This document shows, piece after piece, positions 1-8,717 of a stretch of DNA of 64,000 nt. The translations under genes were made by a program, and so were the position numbers. Within the stretch, counting starts at the first letter, position 1. Every line of letters starts with the position of its first letter. Origin of the DNA: Methylotenera sp. GTDB lineage: Bacteria; Pseudomonadota; Gammaproteobacteria; Burkholderiales; Methylophilaceae. Location: NCBI GenBank assembly GCA_013141495.1, contig JABFQV010000001.1, positions 1-64,000 on the forward strand. Reading direction: 5' to 3'. Under the pieces are notes generated by a model. The model had not been told where the DNA came from. It was given only the letters and a program-made list of their open reading frames with translations, and made no database searches.

Positions 1-150
1 TCCGTTACTTTACTGAATAGCCAAGGGCAAATTCAACTGCAGGCTAATGGAACTTTGACAGGTATTAAGCCAATTATGGATGCGGTAGATAAGGAATACT
101 TAAGCAATACTGCGGCTGCATCTGACATAAAAATTATTTATACGCGATAG
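1..150 (+). CDS. C-terminal end of an unrecognised protein (cut by window edge)
   Basis: A reading frame is open from the first base to a TAG stop at 148-150, giving 49 residues that end in SDIKIIYTR. The porin ATG follows only 9 bases after the stop, so the two are probably co-transcribed. The fragment is too short to assign to a family; I see no transmembrane stretch or known motif. The start and most of the protein lie outside the window. Confidence 0.6.
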   Translation, partial: SVTLLNSQGQIQLQANGTLTGIKPIMDAVDKEYLSNTAAASDIKIIYTR

Positions 151-159
151 GATCTAGAC

Positions 160-1485
160 ATGAACCGCACTTCAAGCATTTTATTGGCAGTCATTGCAGC
201 TCTTTATGCCTTACCCACATTGGCTGATAACGCTGTTAAATCCACTGCCCCAACAACGCTGATGGAAGCGATTACGATGGGTACCCCCATGACTAACTTT
301 CGTTTACGCTACGAAAATGTTGATCAAGACGGTAAGTTAGACGAGTCAAATGCTTGGACGATGCGCAGTTTAATTGGCTGGCAAACAAAACCGCTTCATC
401 ACCTTAGTGTAGCCGCACAGCTAATCAACGTAGCGCAATTTAATCATGACTTCTATGATGGAACCAACACAACTTTTGGTGGTGTAACGCCTGCAAATAA
501 GGTCAATAATCCATTGGTAGTAGACCCAGATTACACGGGAATTAACCAATTTTTTGTAGAATGGACAGGTATAGAAAATACCAAGGTACGTATTGGACGC
601 CAATCTGTTAAGTTAGATAACGTGCGGTTTATTGGCAATGTTGAGTATCGCCAAGTCATGCAAGTGTTTGATGGAATTGCGGTAGAACATAAAGGTATAC
701 AAAATATAGAGCTTTATGCGGCACATTTTGAAGCGCTACGTAGAATTACCAGTGAGTATTTTAGTGCGGGCGATGTGGATATTGCACATGCCACTTGGAA
801 ATTTTCGCCTACTGAAAACTTGACTGCCTACGGCTATTTTCAAGATATGGCAAAAAATGGCTTCACCTATCCAACTACTGGTGCAGCCTTTACCAACAAT
901 TCTAGTAAAACCTTTGGTTTACGTGCAGATGGTAGCCATAAAGTAGACGCTGACTGGAAAGTGCTTTATACCGCTGAATACGCAAAACAGAATGATTACA
1001 GTGGTGGCGATAGTAGAATTGATGCCCACTACCTGAGATTAGGCGCTGGCGCCGGTTTTGGCAACTGGTCAGCTCGAATAGACCGCGAATTGCTGTCAAG
1101 TAATAACAGCCTTTATGGCTTCCAAACACCGCTAGCCACTGGACACTTGTTCCAAGGTTTAGGTGATTCATTGCTAACAACACCAAAAGACGGAATTAAA
1201 GACACTTTTATCACTTTAGGCGGCAAGGTGGCAGATGTGCAACTTTCTGCAGAGTACCATTGGCTTGACTCTGATAGAGACTTTTCAGCGGCTGGAAGCT
1301 TAGCAAATAGTAGCCATTTTGGTAAGGAGCTAGATTTAATTGCAGGCTATAGTTACTCTAAAAACTGGAGTGGAAAGTTAGAATACTTTAGTTTCAAAGA
1401 AGGTGACTTGTATGGTGCAGTTGCCTCTGCAACGCGTAAACGTGATATAGATAAGTTTATGGCAACTATGATGTATACGTTTTAA
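160..1485 (+). CDS. Alginate-export-family outer membrane porin
   Basis: The 441-residue product begins with a Sec signal peptide (hydrophobic residues about 7-18, likely cleavage after the Ala at about 22) and ends in MMYTF, a terminal Phe typical of outer membrane beta-barrels. The middle alternates short polar and aromatic stretches with motifs such as RLRYENVDQDG near the mature N-terminus and VRIGRQSVKLDN around residue 148, as in the alginate export (AlgE-like) porin family. It probably forms a substrate or anion channel; the substrate cannot be read from sequence. An AGGA lies about 7 bases before the ATG. It directly follows the partial gene at 1-150, which suggests an operon. Confidence 0.8.
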   Translation: MNRTSSILLAVIAALYALPTLADNAVKSTAPTTLMEAITMGTPMTNFRLRYENVDQDGKLDESNAWTMRSLIGWQTKPLHHLSVAAQLINVAQFNHDFYDGTNTTFGGVTPANKVNNPLVVDPDYTGINQFFVEWTGIENTKVRIGRQSVKLDNVRFIGNVEYRQVMQVFDGIAVEHKGIQNIELYAAHFEALRRITSEYFSAGDVDIAHATWKFSPTENLTAYGYFQDMAKNGFTYPTTGAAFTNNSSKTFGLRADGSHKVDADWKVLYTAEYAKQNDYSGGDSRIDAHYLRLGAGAGFGNWSARIDRELLSSNNSLYGFQTPLATGHLFQGLGDSLLTTPKDGIKDTFITLGGKVADVQLSAEYHWLDSDRDFSAAGSLANSSHFGKELDLIAGYSYSKNWSGKLEYFSFKEGDLYGAVASATRKRDIDKFMATMMYTF

Positions 1486-1493
1486 ATGAGAAT

Positions 1494-1619
1494 GTGAAAA
1501 ACTATAAAGTTTTATGGAGTGTCATCGCCATTCTTTTTCTGGCACTTACTGCAATAGCTTACAAGCTTGTTCAAGGTGATGTTTCAGCTTCTGAAGATAA
1601 TCGTATTGCTGTAAAATAA
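1494..1619 (+). CDS. Possible 41-residue single-pass membrane protein
   Basis: A short frame starts at GTG 1494, nine bases after the porin stop, and ends at TAA 1617-1619. It encodes a basic N-terminus (VKNYK), one hydrophobic helix of about 18 residues (LWSVIAILFLALTAIA) and a short polar tail. This is a convincing single-transmembrane layout, positive-inside at the N-terminus. The ribosome binding site is weak (GAGAA). It could be a real small membrane protein co-expressed with the porin, or the surviving start of a longer gene that has been truncated. No family is recognised. Confidence 0.4.
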   Translation: MKNYKVLWSVIAILFLALTAIAYKLVQGDVSASEDNRIAVK

Positions 1620-1652
1620 ACTGGGTTGATTGCGTATTTTTAATTGAATTTT

Positions 1653-3074
1653 CTAACCATTCACTTGATATAACGTCAAAGCCAATGTGCGCTGTGTTGC
1701 ATGATCGACAATTGGCTTGGGATAGTCATGACCAATTACCAGGTTAATGGCTGATTGGCGTAACGGCGGCATTAGCCATGGTGCATGTATTTCTTTATCG
1801 TTGCAGTTGGTAAGTTCGGGGACATATTTGCGGATAAACCGACCATTAGCATCAAAGCGTTCACTTTGTGTAATGGGGTTAAAAATTCTAAACCAGGGTT
1901 GCGCGTCGCAGCCGGTAGAAGCCGCCCACTGCCAGCCGCCATTATTGGCGCTGAAGTCAAAATCCATGAGTTTTTCGGCAAAATAGCGCTCGCCCCAGCG
2001 CCAGTCAATGAGCAGGTCTTTGACTAAAAAACTTGCTGCCACCATGCGTAAGCGGTTGTGCATAAAACCGGTGCTATTGAGTTGGCGCATGGCAGCATCT
2101 ACTAGCGGATAGCCAGTTTTTCCATCGCACCATGCCTGAAAATAGTCTGGATTATTGGGAAATGGTAATGCCTCAAACTCCTGCTTAAAGGCTTTGCCAA
2201 CGGCTAGTTGCGGATGATGATGCAATATTTGAAAGTAAAAGTCGCGCCAAATCAGCTCGGAAGCCCAAGTTTCAGCACCGGCACCCCCTATTTGTAAAGC
2301 GGTACGTGCCAGATGGCGAATAGAAACCGTGCCAAAGCGTAGGTGCACTGATAAATATGAAACACCTTTAACCGCAGGAAAATCTCGCGCTTCTTTGTAG
2401 CGTTGAATACGCGCTACAAAATCTGCAAATAATGCAACGCCTCCGCCCATGCCCGTGGGTAGGCGCATATCTGATAAATTCGTCCGTTGAAAGCCAAGCG
2501 CTTCAAGGCTGATTAAATTGGTGGTTTGTGGTTTGGCTAAATGGTGCAGGTAAGCATCGACCGGGTAAGCTTTTAAGTAAAAGTCGTTTACGGTATTAAG
2601 CCACTTGTTTTTATAGGGCGTAAATACGCTATATGGCTTACCTGCCATGGTTAAGACTTCATCTTTTTCAAAGATTACCTGATCTTTATAGTGATGAAAG
2701 GTTATGTTGCTGCTTTGGAGTTTTGACGCTACCTGAGTATCACGTGCGATAGCGCTGGGCTCATAATCGTGGTTGCTAAATACAGCTTGCACTTGTAGCG
2801 TATTTGCCAGGGTTGGAATTTCATCCGTAGCGCTACCATGCAGTACGATTAAATCCCCACCTTTATTTTGTAGTGCGGTTTTGAGTTCGCTTATGCTTTC
2901 CCAGATAAATTCTACGCGGCGGTCAGCTTTATTGGTGAGTTTGTCTAAAATGTCAGTATCAAACACAAACGCGCAATAAACTTGGGCTGAGTGTTTAAGT
3001 GCATGGTAAAGCGCCGCGTGATCAAAATCGCGTAAATCGCGACGAAACCATACTAAAGATTTTTGATATTGCAT
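1653..3074 (-). CDS. phrB: Deoxyribodipyrimidine photolyase (class I)
   Basis: FAD- and light-dependent repair enzyme that splits cyclobutane pyrimidine dimers. The 473-residue product matches the usual size of class I photolyases. The N-terminal Rossmann domain opens with LVWFRRDLRDFDHAAL, and the C-terminal FAD domain carries SELIWRDFYFQIL, YPLVDAAMRQLNSTGFMHNR and GGWQWAASTGCDAQPWFRIF. I chose the start at 3074 because homologues begin right before LVWFRRDLR. An alternative ATG at 3095 overlaps the rlmH stop as ATGA and would add seven residues by translational coupling. It is the last gene of the panD-rsfS-rlmH run. Confidence 0.93.
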   Translation of the reverse strand: MQYQKSLVWFRRDLRDFDHAALYHALKHSAQVYCAFVFDTDILDKLTNKADRRVEFIWESISELKTALQNKGGDLIVLHGSATDEIPTLANTLQVQAVFSNHDYEPSAIARDTQVASKLQSSNITFHHYKDQVIFEKDEVLTMAGKPYSVFTPYKNKWLNTVNDFYLKAYPVDAYLHHLAKPQTTNLISLEALGFQRTNLSDMRLPTGMGGGVALFADFVARIQRYKEARDFPAVKGVSYLSVHLRFGTVSIRHLARTALQIGGAGAETWASELIWRDFYFQILHHHPQLAVGKAFKQEFEALPFPNNPDYFQAWCDGKTGYPLVDAAMRQLNSTGFMHNRLRMVAASFLVKDLLIDWRWGERYFAEKLMDFDFSANNGGWQWAASTGCDAQPWFRIFNPITQSERFDANGRFIRKYVPELTNCNDKEIHAPWLMPPLRQSAINLVIGHDYPKPIVDHATQRTLALTLYQVNG

Positions 3075-3091
3075 GGTGCTCAATGAAATGA

Positions 3092-3559
3092 TCATTCGCG
3101 GTGATAAGGGTGGTTTTGTATCACTGAATGCGCACGATACAGTTGTTCGCAAAGTAGTACTCGCACAAATGCATGCGGTAGGGTTAGTTTAGATAAGCCC
3201 CACAGCCAGTTGGCTTGCTGCTTTAAGCTTGGGTGCAGGCCATCTGCACCGCCAATGACAATGCTGACATCACGGCCGAGGGTTTGCCAAACCTTCATTT
3301 TATCGGCGAGTTGCAGGGTGGTGGCATCCTGCCCGCGCTCATCGCAGGCGATTAAATAATCACGACCTACTGCTTCTAAAATTCGCTTAGCTTCTGCTTC
3401 TTGTACCACTGCACTATTTTTGCCGTCTGCGCGTTTGTCTGGTTTGATTTCGATGATTTCAACACTGAGTTCGCGCGGCATACGCTTGATGTATTCTGCG
3501 CAGGCTGTTTCAACCCAGCCTGGCATTTTATGACCGACAGAAATGATGCGGAGTTTCAA
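3092..3559 (-). CDS. rlmH: 23S rRNA pseudouridine-1915 N3-methyltransferase
   Basis: SPOUT-class methyltransferase that methylates pseudouridine 1915 of 23S rRNA (helix 69) in assembled 70S ribosomes. At 155 residues it has family length. Diagnostic stretches are the N-terminal MKLRIISVGHKMP, the SAM-binding knot segment VSIVIGGADGLHP and the C-terminal LLCEQLYRAHSVIQNHPYHRE. It lies 31 bases downstream of rsfS, the standard neighbour of rlmH in proteobacteria, which supports both calls. The stop overlaps a possible upstream start of the photolyase. Confidence 0.95.
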   Translation of the reverse strand: MKLRIISVGHKMPGWVETACAEYIKRMPRELSVEIIEIKPDKRADGKNSAVVQEAEAKRILEAVGRDYLIACDERGQDATTLQLADKMKVWQTLGRDVSIVIGGADGLHPSLKQQANWLWGLSKLTLPHAFVRVLLCEQLYRAHSVIQNHPYHRE

Positions 3560-3590
3560 ACATTAGCCCTGAAACTGATAGATAACGGAA

Positions 3591-3980
3591 TTATTCCGCT
3601 TTAATATGTCCGCGACGGCTTTCTGCCTCGCCCCATAATTGCTCAAGATTGTAATAAGCACGGGTAGCTGGCACCATGATGTGAACAACAATGTCATCTA
3701 AATCCACTAACACCCATTCGCCTTCTTTTTCGCCTTCAGTACCGCGAATGGCATAGCCTTTTTCTTTAAGTTTTTCACGTACATTATCGGCTACAGCCTT
3801 GGCTTGGCGGCTAGAGTTAGCTGATGCCACAATCATGTAGTTGGTCATGCTGGTGAGTTTGCGCACATCCATCACGCTGATATCAAAGCCTTTAATATCT
3901 TCAATCGCATCGACTACTGCGATTTTCATGGCTTCTAAATATGCTGCGTCTGATTTTGCTGTATTTAAGTTTTGTGTCAT
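3591..3980 (-). CDS. rsfS: Ribosome silencing factor RsfS (RsfS/YbeB/iojap)
   Basis: Binds ribosomal protein uL14 and blocks joining of the 50S and 30S subunits when nutrients run short. The product is 129 residues; the core has GFDISVMDVRKLTSMTNYMIV, SSRQAKAVADNV, and GEWVLVDLDDIVVHIM, all signature parts of the family. The start codon at 3980 sits directly against the panD stop with no spacer, so translation is likely coupled. It is followed by rlmH, the usual partner. Confidence 0.95.
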   Translation of the reverse strand: MTQNLNTAKSDAAYLEAMKIAVVDAIEDIKGFDISVMDVRKLTSMTNYMIVASANSSRQAKAVADNVREKLKEKGYAIRGTEGEKEGEWVLVDLDDIVVHIMVPATRAYYNLEQLWGEAESRRGHIKAE

Positions 3981-4361
3981 TTAAGCGGCCTGTACGGGAA
4001 TGGCATTGCGTTGAGATTGTATGCGGTTTTGATGATCGACATATACGAGTTGTGGCTGAAAGTTCGCCAGTTCATCTTCATGATAAATAGCATAACTTGC
4101 AATAATAATAATATCTTTAGGGTCTGCTTTGTGTGCGGCAGCGCCATTTACGGAAATAATGCCAGAGTGACGCTCAGCAAGAATAGCGTATGTAGTAAAA
4201 CGCTCGCCATTGGTAACGTTATAAATACTGATTTGTTCATACTCACGGATGTTTGCAGCCTCGAGCAATTCTTCGTCAATAGCACAGCTACCTTCGTAGT
4301 GAAGCTCAGAGTGCGTCACATGAACGCGGTGCAACTTAGATTTAAGCATGGTTCTTTGCAT
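3981..4361 (-). CDS. panD: Aspartate 1-decarboxylase
   Basis: Makes beta-alanine for pantothenate and CoA synthesis. The enzyme is made as a proenzyme that self-cleaves between Gly24 and Ser25 to give a pyruvoyl cofactor; HYEGSCAID places Gly24-Ser25 exactly if the ATG at 4361 is used, which supports this start over the internal Met5. Length is 126 residues, as in the family. It is separated from panC by 45 bases carrying its own candidate promoter, and is followed without a gap by rsfS. Finding panB, panC and panD in sequence makes this a complete beta-alanine and pantoate branch. Confidence 0.96.
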   Translation of the reverse strand: MQRTMLKSKLHRVHVTHSELHYEGSCAIDEELLEAANIREYEQISIYNVTNGERFTTYAILAERHSGIISVNGAAAHKADPKDIIIIASYAIYHEDELANFQPQLVYVDHQNRIQSQRNAIPVQAA

Positions 4362-4390
4362 GTGCTTAACCGTTTTTAAAAAGGGACTGC

Positions 4391-4419
4391 ATTATAGTCT
4401 TTTCAATCACTTAGCGCAA
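4391..4419 (-). promoter_or_regulatory. Candidate sigma-70 promoter for panD-rsfS-rlmH-phr
   Basis: On the minus strand a TTGCGC hexamer (4414-4419) is followed after exactly 17 bases by a perfect TATAAT (4391-4396). Predicted transcription would start near 4384, about 23 bases before the panD ATG. The -35 lies inside the last codons of panC, so panD and the genes after it could be expressed independently of the panBC run. Confidence 0.55.
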
Positions 4420-5258
4420 AAATCAATATTATCTATCAAGCGCACGTTACCTAATTTAGCAGCGCCCAATACCACCAGGTTTGAGTCATCTTTCGTAGCA
4501 AGCGCCAATGTGTTAGCTGAACGCACGGAAATATAATCAACCAGCCAACCTTTGTCATTTAATGCCTGTATTGCTGCCTGCTCCAAGTTGGCAAAGTTGG
4601 TATTGCCTTGTTTGATGGCGCTCACAATTTGCTGCAAACACAGCTGTAGTTGTGCGGCTGCTATTTTTTGTGTTGAAGATAAATAGCCGTTGCGCGAGCT
4701 CATTGCTAGGCCACTCGGTTCGCGTACGGTGTCGCCTGCAATAATTGTGATAGGTAAATTAAATTGTTTGACGAGTTGTTTAATCACAAAAAGTTGCTGA
4801 AAATCTTTTTGTCCAAATACGGCAACTTGTGGCTGCACGATATTAAATAATTTCATCACCACAGTGGCTACGCCGCTAAAATGTCCGGGACGCGAGGCGC
4901 CGCAAAGCTCATTTGCCATTGGCGGCGGCGTAATGGTCATGGTTTGATTAAGATTGTTGCCATCGAAATCTGCATAGACTTCTGCAACCGATGGTGCAAA
5001 TACAATATCCGCACCTGCAATTTTCAGTTGTTCGCAGTCCGCCTCTAAAGTGCGCGGATAACTGGCCAAATCTTCATTGGCGCCAAACTGCAACGGATTT
5101 ACAAAAATACTTACTACTACACATTGGGCATGCTGTTTGGCAATTTCTACCAAGTGGATATGCCCCGCATGCAGGTTGCCCATCGTGGGCACAAAGCCAA
5201 TGCTAGCTTGGGCTTTCAGTGCATTTCTTAATTCGTTTACGGTGTGGATAATTTGCAT
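4407..5258 (-). CDS. panC: Pantothenate synthetase
   Basis: Condenses pantoate with beta-alanine using ATP to give pantothenate. The 283-residue protein has the nucleotidyltransferase signatures FVPTMGNLHAGH (HIGH-type motif), VSIFVNPLQFG, SRPGHFSGVATVV and the KMSKS-like MSSRNGYLS. It lies 35 bases downstream of panB on the same strand, as expected for a panBC operon. No anomaly seen. Confidence 0.96.
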   Translation of the reverse strand: MQIIHTVNELRNALKAQASIGFVPTMGNLHAGHIHLVEIAKQHAQCVVVSIFVNPLQFGANEDLASYPRTLEADCEQLKIAGADIVFAPSVAEVYADFDGNNLNQTMTITPPPMANELCGASRPGHFSGVATVVMKLFNIVQPQVAVFGQKDFQQLFVIKQLVKQFNLPITIIAGDTVREPSGLAMSSRNGYLSSTQKIAAAQLQLCLQQIVSAIKQGNTNFANLEQAAIQALNDKGWLVDYISVRSANTLALATKDDSNLVVLGAAKLGNVRLIDNIDFCAK

Positions 5259-5293
5259 TGGTTAACTACTAAATTGGGCTTTTTGCGGCAAAT

Positions 5294-6106
5294 TCAATAG
5301 CTGTGCTCAGGCGCTGGAAAATTTTTATTTTTCACCGCTTGCACATAGTTACTGACCGCTTGCTGAATGCTATTGGTGTCTCGCAAAAAGTTTTTAGTAA
5401 ATCGTGGGCTTTTAAATTCGTGAGGGGCTTTAGAAGCCGGCCCGGTGTAAATGCCTAGTAAATCCTGTACCACTAATACTTGCCCGCTGCAATCTACCCC
5501 AGCGCCAATGCCAATGGTAGGCACTTTAATGCTTTCAGTGATTTTTTTAGCCAGCGCTGCCGGCACCATTTCCAGCAACACAAAACTGGCGCCTGCGTCA
5601 CTCATGGCTTTTGCATCATTAAGAATCTGCTCGGCTGACGCTTCTGTTTTACCTTGAATTTTATAACCTCCAAGTTGGTTCACCGATTGTGGTGTAAACC
5701 CCAGATGCGCGCAAACCGGAATACCATGCTCAATCAAATAGCGAGCGGTGTTGATGCGGTCCCCACCCCCTTCAAACTTCACCATGTGCGCACCGGATTT
5801 AATTAACCAGGAGGCATTTTTGTAAGCGGCTTCGTTATCGTGTTCGTAACTGCCCACTGGCATGTCGGCCATAATCAGCGTGTTCGTTGCGCCCGCTGCT
5901 ACACTTTTAGTGTGATAAGTCATGTGGTGCATGCTTACATTGAGCGTGTTTTCTGCACCTTGCAGCACCATGCCGAGTGAGTCACCCACCAGTAGAATGT
6001 CCACGCCGGCATGTTCCATTAATTTGGAAAAAGTGGCGTCGTAGCAAGTGAGCATGGCAATTTTCTCGCCACGATTTGCCATTTGCTGGATTTTGGTTAA
6101 TTTCAT
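5294..6106 (-). CDS. panB: 3-methyl-2-oxobutanoate hydroxymethyltransferase
   Basis: Uses 5,10-methylenetetrahydrofolate to hydroxymethylate alpha-ketoisovalerate to ketopantoate, the first step of pantothenate synthesis. The 270-residue TIM-barrel protein has MLTCYDATFSKL, VGDSLGMVLQG, MADMPVGSYE and HLGFTPQSVNQLGGYKIQG, with the metal-binding Asp in VGDS and the catalytic Glu in LEMVPAALA. It sits between a deoxynucleoside kinase (22-base gap) and panC. Confidence 0.96.
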   Translation of the reverse strand: MKLTKIQQMANRGEKIAMLTCYDATFSKLMEHAGVDILLVGDSLGMVLQGAENTLNVSMHHMTYHTKSVAAGATNTLIMADMPVGSYEHDNEAAYKNASWLIKSGAHMVKFEGGGDRINTARYLIEHGIPVCAHLGFTPQSVNQLGGYKIQGKTEASAEQILNDAKAMSDAGASFVLLEMVPAALAKKITESIKVPTIGIGAGVDCSGQVLVVQDLLGIYTGPASKAPHEFKSPRFTKNFLRDTNSIQQAVSNYVQAVKNKNFPAPEHSY

Positions 6107-6128
6107 GTGTCAGGCGACTTGTGAATAA

Positions 6129-6776
6129 TTATTCAAAATTTGGATTAAAGAATTCGCGCTGACCTTTAATCTGCATAATGCGATTTAATAATAAATCCAG
6201 TGAGCTATCATTTTTTAGTATGTTGAGTTTTTCATTGTTCACAATAAGTACTGGCGACGCATCGTAGTTATGAAAAAACTCACTGTAAGCATTGGCTAAA
6301 CGCTCCAAATATTCACGCGGAATATCCTGCTCGTAGCTCACATTACGCGCCTCAACACGCTCTACCAACGCATCGACAGGCGTTTGCAGGTAAATCACCA
6401 AATCAGGTTTGGGCGCCTTTAACTGTAACCGCTGGTAAATTTGATGATACAACGCATATTCTTCATCATCCAAATTCAGCCGTGCAAATATCGGGTCTTT
6501 TTCTAAAAAAAAGTCTGCAACAATGGGCTTGGCAAACATGTCGCGCTGACTAATATCTTTAATCTGGTTGGCACGCTGAAATAAAAAGAACAGCTGTGTC
6601 GGTAAGCCGTAGCGCTGCGCATCTTGATAAAAGCGCGGTAAAAATGGATTGGACTCAGCTTTTTCAGATAAATAATCTACTGGAAATTTATCTGCCAACA
6701 TTTTTGCAAGCGTGGTCTTGCCGCTGCCAATAGGGCCTTCAACCACGATGTAAGGAAATTTATTAAAAATGCTCAT
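6129..6776 (-). CDS. Deoxynucleoside kinase (deoxyadenosine/deoxyguanosine kinase family)
   Basis: A 215-residue P-loop kinase of the dNK/TMPK superfamily that phosphorylates deoxynucleosides in a salvage pathway. The Walker A motif is VEGPIGSGKTT at about residues 12-22. The base- and sugar-binding region has SEKAESNPFLPRFY, and the LID arginines are in VEARNVSYEQDIPREYLE. It lies between folK (11 bases) and panB (22 bases); this folK-dNK-panB order recurs in betaproteobacteria. The preferred nucleoside cannot be decided from sequence. Confidence 0.85.
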   Translation of the reverse strand: MSIFNKFPYIVVEGPIGSGKTTLAKMLADKFPVDYLSEKAESNPFLPRFYQDAQRYGLPTQLFFLFQRANQIKDISQRDMFAKPIVADFFLEKDPIFARLNLDDEEYALYHQIYQRLQLKAPKPDLVIYLQTPVDALVERVEARNVSYEQDIPREYLERLANAYSEFFHNYDASPVLIVNNEKLNILKNDSSLDLLLNRIMQIKGQREFFNPNFE

Positions 6777-6787
6777 GTTTTTTAAGC

Positions 6788-7273
6788 TTAAAGAAGTCTG
6801 TTAATACCCAAGGATAAGTCGGGTGTAATCAATGGTGCTATTTTGCCATGCTTTGGCAAAATAAGATGCGGTGCGATTTCAAATAGTGGCAGCAAGACAA
6901 AGCCGCGCGTATGCATGCGCGGGTGCGGCAACGTGAGCTTAATTGTATTTAGCGCTATATTGTCGTATAACAATAAGTCGCAATCGAGCACACGTGGCGC
7001 GTTGATATAAGGGCGCTCACGTCCTGCCTCATTTTCAATTTCATGTAAGGCGTCGAGTAATACTTGTGGTGACAGCAACGTCTCAATTTCTGCCACTGCG
7101 TTAATAAAGTCAGGCGCAGCATCAATACAGTCAATGGGTGCTGTTTTGTAGAGTGATGATTGTTTAACTAGCCGCGTGTCAGGTAAATGACTTAAAGCAA
7201 TGAACGCTTTTTGTACTTGTTCTATCGGGTTTTCTAAATTGCTCCCAAGTGCAACAAATGCCTGTTTCATCAT
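6788..7273 (-). CDS. folK: 2-amino-4-hydroxy-6-hydroxymethyldihydropteridine pyrophosphokinase
   Basis: Transfers pyrophosphate from ATP to hydroxymethyldihydropterin in folate synthesis; the product is the substrate of FolP, encoded far away at 57.6 kb. The 161 residues include VALGSNLENP, FINAVAEIETLL, RPYINAPRVLDCDLLLY (the RxxxxxPRxxDxD signature) and LPHPRMHTRGFVLLPL. The start overlaps the pcnB stop as ATGATG, so translation is probably coupled. Confidence 0.95.
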   Translation of the reverse strand: MMKQAFVALGSNLENPIEQVQKAFIALSHLPDTRLVKQSSLYKTAPIDCIDAAPDFINAVAEIETLLSPQVLLDALHEIENEAGRERPYINAPRVLDCDLLLYDNIALNTIKLTLPHPRMHTRGFVLLPLFEIAPHLILPKHGKIAPLITPDLSLGINRLL

Positions 7274-8703
7274 GCCTCTGTCGTGGCGCTGGTTTTTTTA
7301 CGGTTTCTTTTTCTACGTTTTTTAGGTGCGGTGTCCGCTTGCAACATGGCAGCACGTGTTTCGCCTTCGGCATTGGCGAAGTTTGTCCACCACTCGCCTA
7401 GTTCAGCAGGCAATTCACCTGACTCGCAACGTAATAATAAAAAGTCATAGCCCGCACGGTAGCGTGGGTGCGTCAGTAAACCAAACGGGCGCTTGCCGGC
7501 ACGTTGTTCAAAGCGCGGCTGCATGCCCCAGATTTCTTTCATGGTTGCGGTGTAACGATTATGAATGGCCAATTTTTCTGCCTGCGTGGCAATCACTTCA
7601 CTCATCGCCATGTGTAGCGCGGGTATTGGCGGTGCTTCAGCTTTATAAGTTTCCCAAGCGGTTAATACCTCATGCCAGAGTAAGGTAGCAAACAAAAAGC
7701 TGGGGTTGGCTGATTTTCCCGATGCGATGCGATCATCTGTATTTTGTAGCGCCAACATCACAAAACGCTCACCCATGGGCTGTTCTAATACGACATCTAG
7801 CATCGGCAGTAAGCCATGGTGTAAATGTTGCTCGCGTAGTGCGCCGACGCTTTCAATGGCATGACCTGATAGAAATAACTTCAGCATTTCATCAAACAAG
7901 CGGCTAGGAGGAACGTCTTGCAATAGGTCCGCCATCTTGGCGATTGGCGCCATCGTCGCGTCATCAATTTTAAGCCCAAGTTTCGCAGATAACCGCACCA
8001 CGCGTAACATACGCACCGGGTCTTCTGCATAGCGGGTTTCGGGTTTGCCTATCATGCGCAAAACACCTGCTTGAATATCCGCAAAACCTTGGTGGAAATC
8101 GAGCACTTCTTGGCTGGTTGGGTTGTAGTAAAGTGCATTGGCAGTAAAGTCGCGCCGCGTGGCGTCTTCTTCCAGGCTACCAAAAATGTTATCGCGAATA
8201 ATACGGCCGCTCTCGTTAGTATGTGCGTCGCCTTGAGACTCATGATGGCCGCGGAAAGTGGAAACCTCAATTGTTTCATCGCCAAATAACACATGTACTA
8301 AGCGAAAGCGTCGACCAATAATGCGCGACCGTCTAAATATGCGGTTGACTTCTTCCGGCGTAGCATCGGTGGCAATGTCAAAGTCTTTAGGAACGCGTTT
8401 GAGCAATAAATCACGCACGGCACCACCTACAATAAAGGCTTCAAAGCCTGCTTTTTGTAAGCCTTCAATTGTCCTGTGTGCTGCGCTACTTAACAGGCTA
8501 CGGTCTATCTGATGTTTTTTGTACGGGATAATGACCGCATTGGCTTTATCACTATTGTTGCTTTTGGCGGATTTTTTTGTGCTAAGTAGTGGGCGATTAG
8601 AGTGCCGCGGTTTTGAAGTTTCTGCTTGATCGCGTTCGGGCTTTGCATGTCCGGGTTTAGCGAGTTTTGGTTTAAAAATTTTGTTGAATAGTTTTCTTAT
8701 CAT
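7270..8703 (-). CDS. pcnB: Poly(A) polymerase I
   Basis: Adds 3' poly(A) tails that mark RNAs for decay. The nucleotidyltransferase core shows FIVGGAVRDLLL and KDFDIATDATPEEV, with the two catalytic Asp in DFD, followed by RRFRLVHVLFG and the RNA-binding region YAEDPVRMLRVVRLSAKLG. At 477 residues it is of normal length. About 60 basic, low-complexity residues precede the core, and the C-terminus ends in a basic KKRRKRNRKK tail, as in polymerases rather than CCA-adding enzymes. The first gene of the pcnB-folK-dNK-panB-panC run; a MITE-like element lies directly upstream. Confidence 0.93.
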   Translation of the reverse strand: MIRKLFNKIFKPKLAKPGHAKPERDQAETSKPRHSNRPLLSTKKSAKSNNSDKANAVIIPYKKHQIDRSLLSSAAHRTIEGLQKAGFEAFIVGGAVRDLLLKRVPKDFDIATDATPEEVNRIFRRSRIIGRRFRLVHVLFGDETIEVSTFRGHHESQGDAHTNESGRIIRDNIFGSLEEDATRRDFTANALYYNPTSQEVLDFHQGFADIQAGVLRMIGKPETRYAEDPVRMLRVVRLSAKLGLKIDDATMAPIAKMADLLQDVPPSRLFDEMLKLFLSGHAIESVGALREQHLHHGLLPMLDVVLEQPMGERFVMLALQNTDDRIASGKSANPSFLFATLLWHEVLTAWETYKAEAPPIPALHMAMSEVIATQAEKLAIHNRYTATMKEIWGMQPRFEQRAGKRPFGLLTHPRYRAGYDFLLLRCESGELPAELGEWWTNFANAEGETRAAMLQADTAPKKRRKRNRKKTSATTEA

Positions 8704-8717
8704 GGTGAAATTATAGC

